Part shown: positions 56,786 through 64,000 of the stretch, one piece after another
How the letters are laid out: each line of letters starts with the position of its first letter
Position numbering within the stretch: position 1 is the stretch's first letter
NCBI GenBank assembly: GCA_019359325.1
Contig: JAHHHN010000004.1
Coordinates: forward strand, 1-64,000
Length of the DNA: 64,000 bases
Direction of reading: 5' to 3'
From: Mojavia pulchra JT2-VF2
GTDB taxonomy: Bacteria; Cyanobacteriota; Cyanobacteriia; Cyanobacteriales; Nostocaceae
The notes under the pieces: model-generated
The model's database searches: none
Told to the model about the DNA's origin: nothing
Seen by the model: only the letters and a program-made list of their open reading frames with translations
Translations under genes and position numbers: made by a program

Positions 56786-57095
56786 TGAGGTATCCTAACT
56801 TTTTACCTGAGGATTTTACCATTTTTACAGTATTCTTTGTAAAAAAAGAATATAGTAAGATTATGTACAATTGCTACTCAGCAGTTGTAGGTTAAAAGTG
56901 AGCAAATGTATTTTTAACGGTGTGATCGCACACGATTGGATCAACTAGTAATGGTAGGTTTACTTGTGTAACTAAATTAGGCGCGATCGCTGCAATAGTT
57001 CTATATAAATAAATTAATAATTAAAAATCCTTAATAGTATTTTCTATTAAGGATTAAGTATTAGAACACAAGATGCACAACACCTTGATTATTCT
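56786..57095. other. intergenic region with terminator
   Basis: 310 bp; holds a strong bidirectional hairpin at 57026-57055 and one HIP1 site. No gene is recognised. Confidence 0.6.
57026..57055 (-). terminator. strong hairpin downstream of the ParM partner gene
   Basis: Perfect 12-bp stem AATCCTTAATAG (57026-57037) / CTATTAAGGATT (57044-57055) with A/T-rich flanks; on the minus strand it ends in a T-rich run. Confidence 0.8.
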
Positions 57096-57587
57096 TTAGA
57101 AATCATCGAGAAACTGGCTAAGTCGGCTGATAACGGGGTCAACCTCTTGAGGAGGGGTATGAGCAGAATAAGCAGGGGTATTTACTGCCTCTACTACTGA
57201 TGGTGATGGAATTAGAGGCTGAATAACTGGTCGCTCATTAATCATGATTGCCAGTTGAGCAACTTGTTGACTAAGTTGCAGAATATGGCGTTCCATTGCC
57301 TCCAAACGATTAGATTCCTTGGCAAAAAAACGTTCCTCAAGTTCAGCCACTTGATTTTGCAGTTTACCGATTTGTTGTTCAACCGATTCTATTGCTGCTG
57401 TTTTCGGAGCAGGCTTTACTGATTCCGGGACACATAAAGATTGCCATAGGGCTTCTTTACAGAGGTCGCTGAAAGTTTTTTCGGGTTGCTTCTCCAACTC
57501 GCTTTCTACAAGTGCCAACAAGCTTTCGTCAGCTACCCCTGGATTGAACGTGACCGATTTAACTACCTTTTTCGACCATTGGAACAT
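57096..57587 (-). CDS. ParM-partner protein, possible ParR-like DNA-binding adaptor
   Basis: A 163-aa protein. The first 60 residues (KSVTFNPGVADESLLALVESELEKQPEKTFSDLCKEAL in outline) look like a ribbon-helix-helix-like strand plus helices; a coiled coil follows (about 69-115, with VEQQIGKLQNQVAELEERF) and a short proline-rich tail. It is 5 bp downstream of the parM-like gene, so translation is probably coupled. Actin-like segregation systems pair the filament protein with such an RHH adaptor (ParR). No plasmid features are near, so a chromosomal or cytoskeletal role is possible. Confidence 0.6.
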   Translation of the reverse strand: MFQWSKKVVKSVTFNPGVADESLLALVESELEKQPEKTFSDLCKEALWQSLCVPESVKPAPKTAAIESVEQQIGKLQNQVAELEERFFAKESNRLEAMERHILQLSQQVAQLAIMINERPVIQPLIPSPSVVEAVNTPAYSAHTPPQEVDPVISRLSQFLDDF

Positions 57588-57592
57588 CAGTT

Positions 57593-58741
57593 TTAAGCCC
57601 TAGAAGAGCGAACGGCGGATAATTGCGCCTCTCCATAAATATACTGCCCCAAAGCATTAGCTTGTCTAGAAGGTGCAGCTAAATAGGCATTAATTTTAGC
57701 CTCTTTTAGCAGACGTTGCACGTCTTCCCAGAAAAACTGGCCACCACCTCCAGTAATAATCACATCAGTAACCCGCTCTGGCAACCACGCTAGTACGCGG
57801 CTACAAATTTCACGAGAAAACATTTCTATGAGGTTAGGGAGAAAATCATCGAGGTTAGTAGGCTTGCTTGCACCTTTAGGACGATAGAATCTTTCGCCTT
57901 TGGGTCTATTGACAGCAGAAATTAATGCCAGAGATTGGCTATCGGCTCCTTCGATTTCGGCGGCTACTAGTTCATAAAACTTGTTCATACCAAAGTCTTC
58001 ACTCTTAGAAGCGCCTCGAGCAAAGCGGAAGTTATCAACCATCAAAAGATCGATGGTTTGATGCCCAATATCAACAATAGCAACTGATATTTTCGTAAAA
58101 TCAGGAACGGTCGTGCCTTTCTGAGGTTGGGCTTCAGACCAGAGAAGGCTACCATAGCCCTCTGGCATGACCCAAACTTTAGTGACATTAAGGTTCACAG
58201 ATTCACCGCGAAAATTCAATACATGAGGGCCAGTTACCAAGCTGATCAACTGTGCTTTTTCCTTTTCAAATTGCTCTAAGGAAAGAAAAGGTAAACCCAG
58301 CACTACTGAGATATCGTCTTTGAGTTTGAAGTAGCCAGCACTTGCCAAAACTTTGATGAGTGCATCCTCTACCTTAGATTGTCCCACTCCTAAATTTGCC
58401 CCAAAGTCAGCTGCCAACTGACCGACAGCATAACCACTACCTTGATACTCAAGCCACATATCCATTAAAGGGTCAGTAGCACGGGCTTCAAAAACTCCCC
58501 CGCGTACTTGTTCAATAGACATTTGCTTGACGTTGGCAGGTACAAACACCACATTGTTTGGTTCGCGGCTGACACAAGTCTTAGTAGAAGTTCTGCCTAA
58601 ATCAACACTGAGAATAGCCTTGCCAGAGTACGTGCTTGGCGGCTTAGTAGTAGTAGCATTGATAGGGGTAGATGCCGATACTCTATTCATAGGTATAGCA
58701 GCGGCATTAATTGGGGTGGCGGCGGTAGGTTGGTCTGTCAT
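57593..58741 (-). CDS. ParM/StbA-family actin-like ATPase
   Basis: A 382-aa protein of the actin/Hsp70 superfamily. After a Thr/Pro/Ala-rich tail of about 40 residues come the phosphate 1 motif LSVDLGRTSTKTCV, the phosphate 2 region VAIVDIGHQTIDLLMV and the adenosine motif VIITGGGGQFFW. It should polymerise with ATP and act with the downstream partner protein. In cyanobacterial chromosomes these genes have no established cargo. The N-terminal extension is unusual for plasmid ParM and may be an intrinsically disordered interaction tail. Confidence 0.85.
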   Translation of the reverse strand: MTDQPTAATPINAAAIPMNRVSASTPINATTTKPPSTYSGKAILSVDLGRTSTKTCVSREPNNVVFVPANVKQMSIEQVRGGVFEARATDPLMDMWLEYQGSGYAVGQLAADFGANLGVGQSKVEDALIKVLASAGYFKLKDDISVVLGLPFLSLEQFEKEKAQLISLVTGPHVLNFRGESVNLNVTKVWVMPEGYGSLLWSEAQPQKGTTVPDFTKISVAIVDIGHQTIDLLMVDNFRFARGASKSEDFGMNKFYELVAAEIEGADSQSLALISAVNRPKGERFYRPKGASKPTNLDDFLPNLIEMFSREICSRVLAWLPERVTDVIITGGGGQFFWEDVQRLLKEAKINAYLAAPSRQANALGQYIYGEAQLSAVRSSRA

Positions 58742-58949
58742 AAAAGCTCCTAGTCCTAACTTAACTGTAAAAAGTTATCCTGCTCAATCTTACAAAAATG
58801 CGTAATAACAGAAATTTCAGGCTGCGTCAAGTGTAGCTAGAAATACGCATAAATTAATTCAGGCGATCGAGAATTTAGCATTATTTGGCATAGTGTAGGC
58901 CAATTTTATGTATACTTAACACCTCTTTTAACCCAAAAGCATGTGTATT

Positions 58950-59564
58950 TCATTTTCTAGTGCCTTGACGCTGGCGCTTGAACACCCAAACGGCAAATAC
59001 CAAAAGCAGGCTCCCAATAACAATTTTGGATACCGGAGCAAGGTATTTGTCGACAAGTTCATACTGACTACCCAACAAATATCCTGAGTATGTTAGCAAA
59101 CATACCCAGACAGCGCTACCCAAAGTTGTGTAAAATAAGAATGGTAGCAAGTGCATATTGCTGATACCAGCGGGCACGGAAATCAAAGTACGGATTCCCG
59201 GCACAAGGCGGCCTATAAATACAGCTTTCTTACCTTGTCTATCAAACCATTGCCTTGCCTTAGTGATATCTTGGCTAGATATGGCTATCCATTTGCCATA
59301 TTTATCAGCAAAAGCTTTCAAGCGTTTTTCACTTAAGAATTTACCTGGGTAGTACCAAATAAGCGCACCCAGTACAGAACCCGACAGTCCGGCAAAAAAG
59401 ACACCAATAATATTCAGCTTGTTGGGGGTTACCCTGGCAGTAAAACCTGCCAGTGGCATAATCAATTCTGAAGGGATGGGAGGAAATAAGTTCTCTAAAA
59501 ACATTAATAGAGCTATCCCCCAATACCCTAAGGAGTTGATGGTATTAATTATCCATTCGAGCAT
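58950..59564 (-). CDS. DedA-family membrane protein
   Basis: A 204-aa membrane protein. The DedA signature is LENLFPPIPSELIMPLAG near the N terminus, followed by GSVLGALIWYYPGKFLSE and the re-entrant IGRLVPGIRTLISVPAGIS region with the conserved arginines. DedA proteins belong to the SNARE-associated (VTT) family that includes lipid scramblases and undecaprenyl-phosphate flippases. It acts in the plasma membrane and supports envelope homeostasis. The specific lipid is not known here. Confidence 0.92.
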   Translation of the reverse strand: MLEWIINTINSLGYWGIALLMFLENLFPPIPSELIMPLAGFTARVTPNKLNIIGVFFAGLSGSVLGALIWYYPGKFLSEKRLKAFADKYGKWIAISSQDITKARQWFDRQGKKAVFIGRLVPGIRTLISVPAGISNMHLLPFLFYTTLGSAVWVCLLTYSGYLLGSQYELVDKYLAPVSKIVIGSLLLVFAVWVFKRQRQGTRK

Positions 59565-59899
59565 TAAATAAATTCCTGAAATTGCTACACCTGTCTGGTT
59601 GCTAAATTCAGCTTTAGCTTTCTCGAAAATTGATTATTTGAGATTGCTGGAGTCAAGATAACTTGGTTGGACTAAAATTGCCACTTTGATTATGAAAATA
59701 GGTGAAGATCAGGGGGAGATAGGTAAATAAATTCAAAATTTTGAATGCAGAAAGTTTAGCCAGTCCCTTGTTTACAGAAGATCCAAGGAAGAGCAACTGC
59801 GCCTTTGCGGTTAACCGACTTGTAGCAAGTGGTGTGGGTTAGCCCAACAAGCGCAAACTTTCCCAGACAAATTCTGAATTTCTGCTCCCCCCCTCTGAT
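59565..59899. other. intergenic region without a recognised gene
   Basis: 335 bp with no support for any gene or regulatory site. Confidence 0.5.
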
Positions 59900-60982
59900 C
59901 TAGACTGTCGGAGTCAATGATTGCACTCTTGGTTCCGATTGCCAATCTAATGGGTTCCAAACCCTGTCTTCAAGAGCCATCTGCTCAATTAAACTGGCTA
60001 ATCTCAAAGCCTTCAGAGCTTGTTCACCACCTACTGAAGGTTGATTACCACCATGTACACAATTAACAAAATGTTCTAGTTCTGCACTTAGGGGTTGAAT
60101 ATTAGTTGTATAAACTTTCTCTATCACACCATCCTGCCTGTAAAGTACTTGCCGATGATCGTTCAAAGAGCTGGCATTTGTTTGCCGATGAATCAAAATT
60201 TCATTTTTGAGAAAATCTGCTTCAGTAAATGAGTTTTTACAATGAGCAACGATGCGACGGATTTTTCGATGGGTGACTTTGCTAGCAGTCAAAGTAGCTA
60301 CAATGCCATTAGCAAATCCCAAGGTAGCGGTCACATAATCTAAATAACCAGAGTCTAGGGCGCGAGTACCGCTAGCAGTCAACTTGATGACTGGGGAGGC
60401 AGCCAATTCCAGAAGCAGGTCAATATCGTGGATCATTAAATCCAGTACAACCGAAACATCGTTAGCCCGGTCTGAGTAAGGACTCATACGATGAGCTTCT
60501 AGCGCTAGTAATTCTTCAGTTTTCAGGACTTTGCTGAGTTCCCGAAATGCTGGATTAAAGCGCTCAATATGACCTACTTGTAGAATACACTGAGACTCAG
60601 CAGCAGCATTTACTAGAGATTCTGCTTCAGAAATACTTGCTGCGATCGGCTTTTCAATCAAGACATGAATTCCCGCTAATAGACAGTTGATTCCCACGGC
60701 ATAATGCAAACGAGTGGGAACAGCAATACAAACTGCTTCCACATGGGGCAACAAGTCACAATAATCTTCAAAAAATTTGACTTTGTATTTGCTAGCGGTT
60801 TCTAATCCTCGCTCGACATTAATATCTGACACGCCGACTAGTTCAACATCTTTCATTGAACTCAGGACACGGGTGTGATGTTGTCCCATGTTACCCACCC
60901 CGATCACGCCTATGCGAATCGGTCGTGGTTGGTTGCGCTGTGTATATGGATTTGGTTCTGCCACTGACATGCTATCTTGCAC
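59900..60982 (-). CDS. Gfo/Idh/MocA-family oxidoreductase
   Basis: About 360 aa. The Rossmann motif GVIGVGNMGQHHTRV lies near the N terminus, and the EKPIA motif with the catalytic lysine is about 110 residues into the protein (VLIEKPIAASISEAE). The C-terminal domain includes the GHIERFNPAFREL histidine segment. These NAD(P)-dependent enzymes act on sugars, inositols or UDP-sugars. GAGGAG lies 9 nt before the GTG at 60982; a TTG at 61006 would add eight residues without a ribosome site, and ATG 60970 is another option. Confidence 0.88.
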   Translation of the reverse strand: MQDSMSVAEPNPYTQRNQPRPIRIGVIGVGNMGQHHTRVLSSMKDVELVGVSDINVERGLETASKYKVKFFEDYCDLLPHVEAVCIAVPTRLHYAVGINCLLAGIHVLIEKPIAASISEAESLVNAAAESQCILQVGHIERFNPAFRELSKVLKTEELLALEAHRMSPYSDRANDVSVVLDLMIHDIDLLLELAASPVIKLTASGTRALDSGYLDYVTATLGFANGIVATLTASKVTHRKIRRIVAHCKNSFTEADFLKNEILIHRQTNASSLNDHRQVLYRQDGVIEKVYTTNIQPLSAELEHFVNCVHGGNQPSVGGEQALKALRLASLIEQMALEDRVWNPLDWQSEPRVQSLTPTV

Positions 60983-61592
60983 TATTATTCTCTCCTCAAC
61001 CACCAAATTAAGAGACGCTACGGACGTTGGCCTTTATACTTAACTGCCAGTTACGATCCGTCTAAAACCATCCAGATGGTAACATAGAGGTTCTATTTAT
61101 GAAGAATTTCAAAGTTTGTTATGGGTTCCCGTAATCTGGGTGCCTTTTGTATGGTTAGTTCGGAATTGGTTGATTTTTGACACTTTACATAAAGTTCAAT
61201 ATGTCTTCTTATTAACTTAAAAATCTCAGTAAATCCTAAGGAGGAATTCTTAAGTGGCAATGGGCTAATTAATGATTAGACTCAATATTATGATTAGCAG
61301 CATGAAATGTGAATCGTTTTTTGTTAGTAAAATTACAAAAAAAGAAATTGATATACTTAGGGGTTGATCTGGACACAGAATTTATTGAGAATGTTCACTA
61401 TTGATACACTTAATAATTTTTACATAATTATTTACAACACTTGCAGATTGCACCATCTGATTTTTGCAGAACATTGGTGCAGATGTTTTTCTTTGGCTGT
61501 TCAAGGCGGAGTTGCAACCTCCATTGGCAACAGCGCAGCCGGAAGTTTGGCAGTATGATTTGGCAATTGGAAATCCACAATTGGAAACCGAG
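60983..61592. other. intergenic region between divergent genes, queC leader included
   Basis: About 610 bp. No preQ1 riboswitch fold was found, although AGAGGTTCTA occurs at 61082-61091 without the downstream ACCCTC needed for it. The queC frame extends upstream to 61464 in phase but this is not thought to be coding. Confidence 0.55.
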
Positions 61593-62270
61593 ATGAAAGC
61601 TGTAATTCTTTTGTCTGGAGGATTAGATTCTTCTACAATTCTGTACCAAGCTAAGGCTGATGGCTGTGAGTGTCATGCCATTTCCTTTGATTATCAGCAG
61701 CGACATCGGCGAGAGTTGCGAGCAGCTTTGTTTGTGGCGCAAAAAGCTGGGGTAGTAAAACATCAGGTGGTAAATTTTGACTTACGGCAATGGGGCGGTT
61801 CGGCACTTACAGACGATGGAATTGATCTACCGAAGGAGCGTTCTTTGGATGAAATGTCTCAAAACATTCCTGTAACCTACGTGCCTGCTCGCAACACCAT
61901 CTTTTTAAGCTTTGCCCTCGCCTATTCTGAAACTATCAGTGCTGAACGTGTCTATATCGGCGTTAATGCCTTAGATTACTCTGGATATCCTGATTGTCGC
62001 CCCGACTATATCCAAGCGATGCAGGAGGTTTTTCAGCTAGGAACCAAACAAGGGCGTGAGGGAAAACCTATTACAATTATTGCCCCGCTGATTAACCTAA
62101 AAAAAACAGAAATTATCCAGCTTGGTAATCAGCTCGGTGTACCTTGGGAACTAACTTGGTCTTGTTATGCTGGTGCTGATGTCGCCTGTGGTGTATGTGA
62201 TTCTTGCCGTCTCAGGCTAGCAGCTTTTACCGAATTGGGATTAAAAGACCTACTTCCCTATGCTCAGTAG
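61593..62270 (+). CDS. queC: 7-cyano-7-deazaguanine synthase
   Basis: From ATG 61593 the enzyme is 225 aa, the family's usual length. The PP-loop is VILLSGGLDSST (residues 4-15) and the zinc cysteines are in SCYAGADVACGVCDSCRLR near the C terminus. It turns 7-carboxy-7-deazaguanine into preQ0 with ATP and ammonia, for queuosine in tRNA. FolE at 17.7 kb supplies the first precursor. A 43-codon in-frame extension to 61464 has no conserved features and no ribosome site. Confidence 0.95.
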   Translation: MKAVILLSGGLDSSTILYQAKADGCECHAISFDYQQRHRRELRAALFVAQKAGVVKHQVVNFDLRQWGGSALTDDGIDLPKERSLDEMSQNIPVTYVPARNTIFLSFALAYSETISAERVYIGVNALDYSGYPDCRPDYIQAMQEVFQLGTKQGREGKPITIIAPLINLKKTEIIQLGNQLGVPWELTWSCYAGADVACGVCDSCRLRLAAFTELGLKDLLPYAQ

Positions 62271-62300
62271 GGGGAGGCAGAGAAGATGCAAAGAAGATTG

Positions 62301-63662
62301 TTAAAAAGTTCTGGTGTCCACTTGCAGGCGTCGCATTTGGACTTGGTGCAAGCGTGGCCCGATAACTGAAACCACAGTGAATTCAAGATTTTGAAAGGAA
62401 AAAGTTTCACCTTTGGCGGGAATTTTCTGTAGATGGTATAGCAGAAAGCCCCCTAGTGTCTGATATTCCTTTGTTAAAGGCAAGTTTAGATCTAAGACTT
62501 CATTGAGGTCTTCTAGGTTGATTTGTGCTTGCACCAGAAATGTCTGCTCGTCTAACATCTGGATTAGCAATTCTTCAGCACTGTCAAGAACACCTGCACT
62601 ACCGATGATTTCGGCAATGACATCTTGAAGTGTCACTAATCCCACAATACCGCCAAATTCATTCACCACCATTACCATAGTGGGTTTCTCTTGCTGCATC
62701 ATCGGCAAGAGTTCACTTAAAAGCGTGTGTTCTGGTACAAATCGAGCAGGACGCATCCACGCTTGGATGGATGTTTCTAGAGTTAATTTCCCCACAGCTA
62801 GAGGTTGTGCCAAGTCTTTAAAGTAAACAATGCCGCGAATGTCGTCTAATGAATCTCCAATTACAGGATAGCGAGAGTGACCGCTAGAAGCCATTTCCTT
62901 GAGTAATCTTTGGAAACTGGCATCTTTAGGCAGGGCGACAATGCTGGTACGGGGAATCATTACATCTTGTGCCATAACATCCCCAAATTCAAAGACGTTA
63001 TTAAGCAATTCTCTCTCTGAAAGCTGGAGTCCAGTGGATTCCCGTTCTGTAGAGATAATGAGCTGCAATTCTTCGGGAGTGACAGGTGGTCTCCAGCCTT
63101 GACCTGTGTATTCGATGCCAAATAGTCTTAACAGCCAGCGGTTTGATTGGTTGAGTATCCAAATGAAAGGGCTAAAAAAACGGACGATCGCTTTTACTGA
63201 TGGCCCTAAAAATCTTGCTAGCTGTTCTGAGTACAGCATTGCTACGGATTTAGGGCATAGTTCGCCTAAAACAATTTGCAAATAGGCTATCAGAAAAAAG
63301 GCGATCGGGATTGAGAAAGAATGAGCGATAAAATTACTCATTCCTCTAGGTAAAGGCCAGGATTTTAGCCATGCATCTACCAACACGACAATGGAACTTT
63401 CACCAATCCATCCCAGTGCCAAACTAGAGAGGGTAATACCCAATTGGGTGGTAGATAGCAATCGGTCAATACTGCGTTGCAACATTTCGACAGCGATCGC
63501 GGGAATGTCACCAGCTTGGACTAACTGATGGATACGCGATCGCCTTACAGTCACCATTGAAAACTCTGCTGTAACAAAAAAAGCATTGATGGCAATCAGT
63601 AACAGCACTGTTAACAATCGCAGCCCCACATCTGTCCAAATTATGCTAGAAAAACCACTCAC
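62301..63662 (-). CDS. HlyC/CorC-family protein (DUF21, two CBS and CorC_HlyC domains)
   Basis: A 453-aa protein: an N-terminal four-helix DUF21 membrane domain (about 1-190, including FSMVTVRRSRIHQLVQAG), two CBS domains (about 215-340, with VMIPRTSIVALP and GIVGLVTLQDVIAEIIG) and the C-terminal CorC_HlyC FAD-like domain (SAEELLIQMLDEQTF). Members export Mg2+ or Co2+ or support ion homeostasis. The start is GTG 63662. The label 'hemolysin' seen for such proteins is historical and not supported by the domains. Confidence 0.93.
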   Translation of the reverse strand: MSGFSSIIWTDVGLRLLTVLLLIAINAFFVTAEFSMVTVRRSRIHQLVQAGDIPAIAVEMLQRSIDRLLSTTQLGITLSSLALGWIGESSIVVLVDAWLKSWPLPRGMSNFIAHSFSIPIAFFLIAYLQIVLGELCPKSVAMLYSEQLARFLGPSVKAIVRFFSPFIWILNQSNRWLLRLFGIEYTGQGWRPPVTPEELQLIISTERESTGLQLSERELLNNVFEFGDVMAQDVMIPRTSIVALPKDASFQRLLKEMASSGHSRYPVIGDSLDDIRGIVYFKDLAQPLAVGKLTLETSIQAWMRPARFVPEHTLLSELLPMMQQEKPTMVMVVNEFGGIVGLVTLQDVIAEIIGSAGVLDSAEELLIQMLDEQTFLVQAQINLEDLNEVLDLNLPLTKEYQTLGGFLLYHLQKIPAKGETFSFQNLEFTVVSVIGPRLHQVQMRRLQVDTRTF

Positions 63663-63873
63663 CGCTAAAGCTCGTGTACAACTTACGCACCCACTCTTTG
63701 ATTTTGGATTTTAGATTCGGAAATTAAGAATACTATTTGCGATTTTTTTCAGTTCACAGTTCCAATACCAGTTAATGCACTAGTAAAAAGTTGTTTTTAG
63801 GACTTTTATTTGCATATAACTGAACTTCCCAGTATTCAACTCCAATCTCAACTGACATCTAAAATCGTCCTAT

Positions 63874-64000
63874 TTACCTTTCTACAGGGATATCCCGCAC
63901 CTCTAACTTCAATTGTTGAGCAGGATAATCTGTCAAAGCGAGTGATATTTTCTTGACATCATCAAGTAAAGCCGTAGGAATAATCACTGTACCTGAAAAA
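63874..64000 (-). CDS. C-terminal end of an unidentified gene (cut by the window edge)
   Basis: The frame from the right edge to the TAA at 63874-63876 reads through 41 codons (including VIIPTALLDDVKK, LALTDYPAQQLKLEV and RDIPVER at the end) without interruption. Codon use and amino acid balance look like a real protein. The family is not recognised from this fragment. Confidence 0.6.
   Translation of the reverse strand, partial: FSGTVIIPTALLDDVKKISLALTDYPAQQLKLEVRDIPVER

Noticed and set aside
61082-61091. AGAGGTTCTA, resembling the start of a preQ1 riboswitch upstream of queC
   Set aside because: No ACCCTC or A-rich tail follows to complete the pseudoknot, and it lies 500 bp from queC.
61464-61592. 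43-codon upstream extension of queC
   Set aside because: QueC proteins start at MKAVILLSGG; the extension has no conserved residues or ribosome site.

Overview
The window comes from the chromosome of a filamentous, heterocyst-forming cyanobacterium of the Nostoc/Anabaena type. The evidence is dense HIP1 octamers (GCGATCGC), photosystem I subunit PsaK, the cyanobacterial alkane pair (acyl-ACP reductase and aldehyde-deformylating oxygenase), PII, and above all HetR, HetF and a PatX-type RGSGR peptide. Many heptameric short tandem repeats (GGGGATT/GGGGACT, TTTTGAA, AGTGCTG types) and small palindromic repeats also fit Nostocales. No rRNA, tRNA, CRISPR array, transposase or prophage was recognised, so this is mostly core genome with some decayed fragments.

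Layout. 0.2-16 kb: small metabolic and stress genes on both strands (ROK sugar kinase, SDR, PLP decarboxylase, phosphoribosyltransferase, metallophosphoesterase, DUF4336, plastid-terminal-oxidase homologue, hemerythrin, GlsB, Rieske oxygenase, YbjN, lipoate-ligase-like, HD hydrolase), a decayed HigB toxin with intact HigA-like antitoxin, and a site-2 protease. 16.7-23.7 kb: psaK, trpF, folE, an SDR, then accA-aar-ado, all three on the minus strand, linking malonyl-CoA supply and hydrocarbon synthesis. 23.8-30.5 kb: a Ser/Thr kinase with seven WD40 repeats, poorly characterised proteins, a secreted trypsin-like protease and two gene fragments (CHAT and TPR). 30.6-34.5 kb: moaA, rpsD, a MITE-like repeat, a secreted cysteine-repeat protein and hetR.

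34.5-48.6 kb is the most interesting part. It runs from the long hetR leader through a coiled-coil/EamA transporter fusion, a PiT phosphate permease, two oxidoreductases, patX, a polysaccharide deacetylase and hetF to a 1.28-kb array of nsiR1 small RNA genes. Nine intact nsiR1 units and one decayed unit are present. Each intact unit has a TCCGGA box exactly 36 nt before the conserved RNA 5' end and its own Rho-independent terminator. The same TCCGGA box lies upstream of patX. Thus the master regulator (HetR), a putative HetR-inhibiting peptide precursor (PatX), the CHAT protease HetF that affects HetR activity, and a differentiation-linked sRNA array lie within 15 kb.

48.9-64 kb: thioredoxin-like protein, membrane-anchored subtilase, thiD, glnB (PII, the 2-oxoglutarate/nitrogen sensor), an rdgB-type NTPase, phosphohexomutase, a ParM-like actin with a partner gene, DedA, a Gfo/Idh/MocA oxidoreductase, queC, a CBS-CorC membrane protein and a partial gene at the right edge.

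Functional assignments rest on motifs and family recognition by eye. Nothing was searched or computed.
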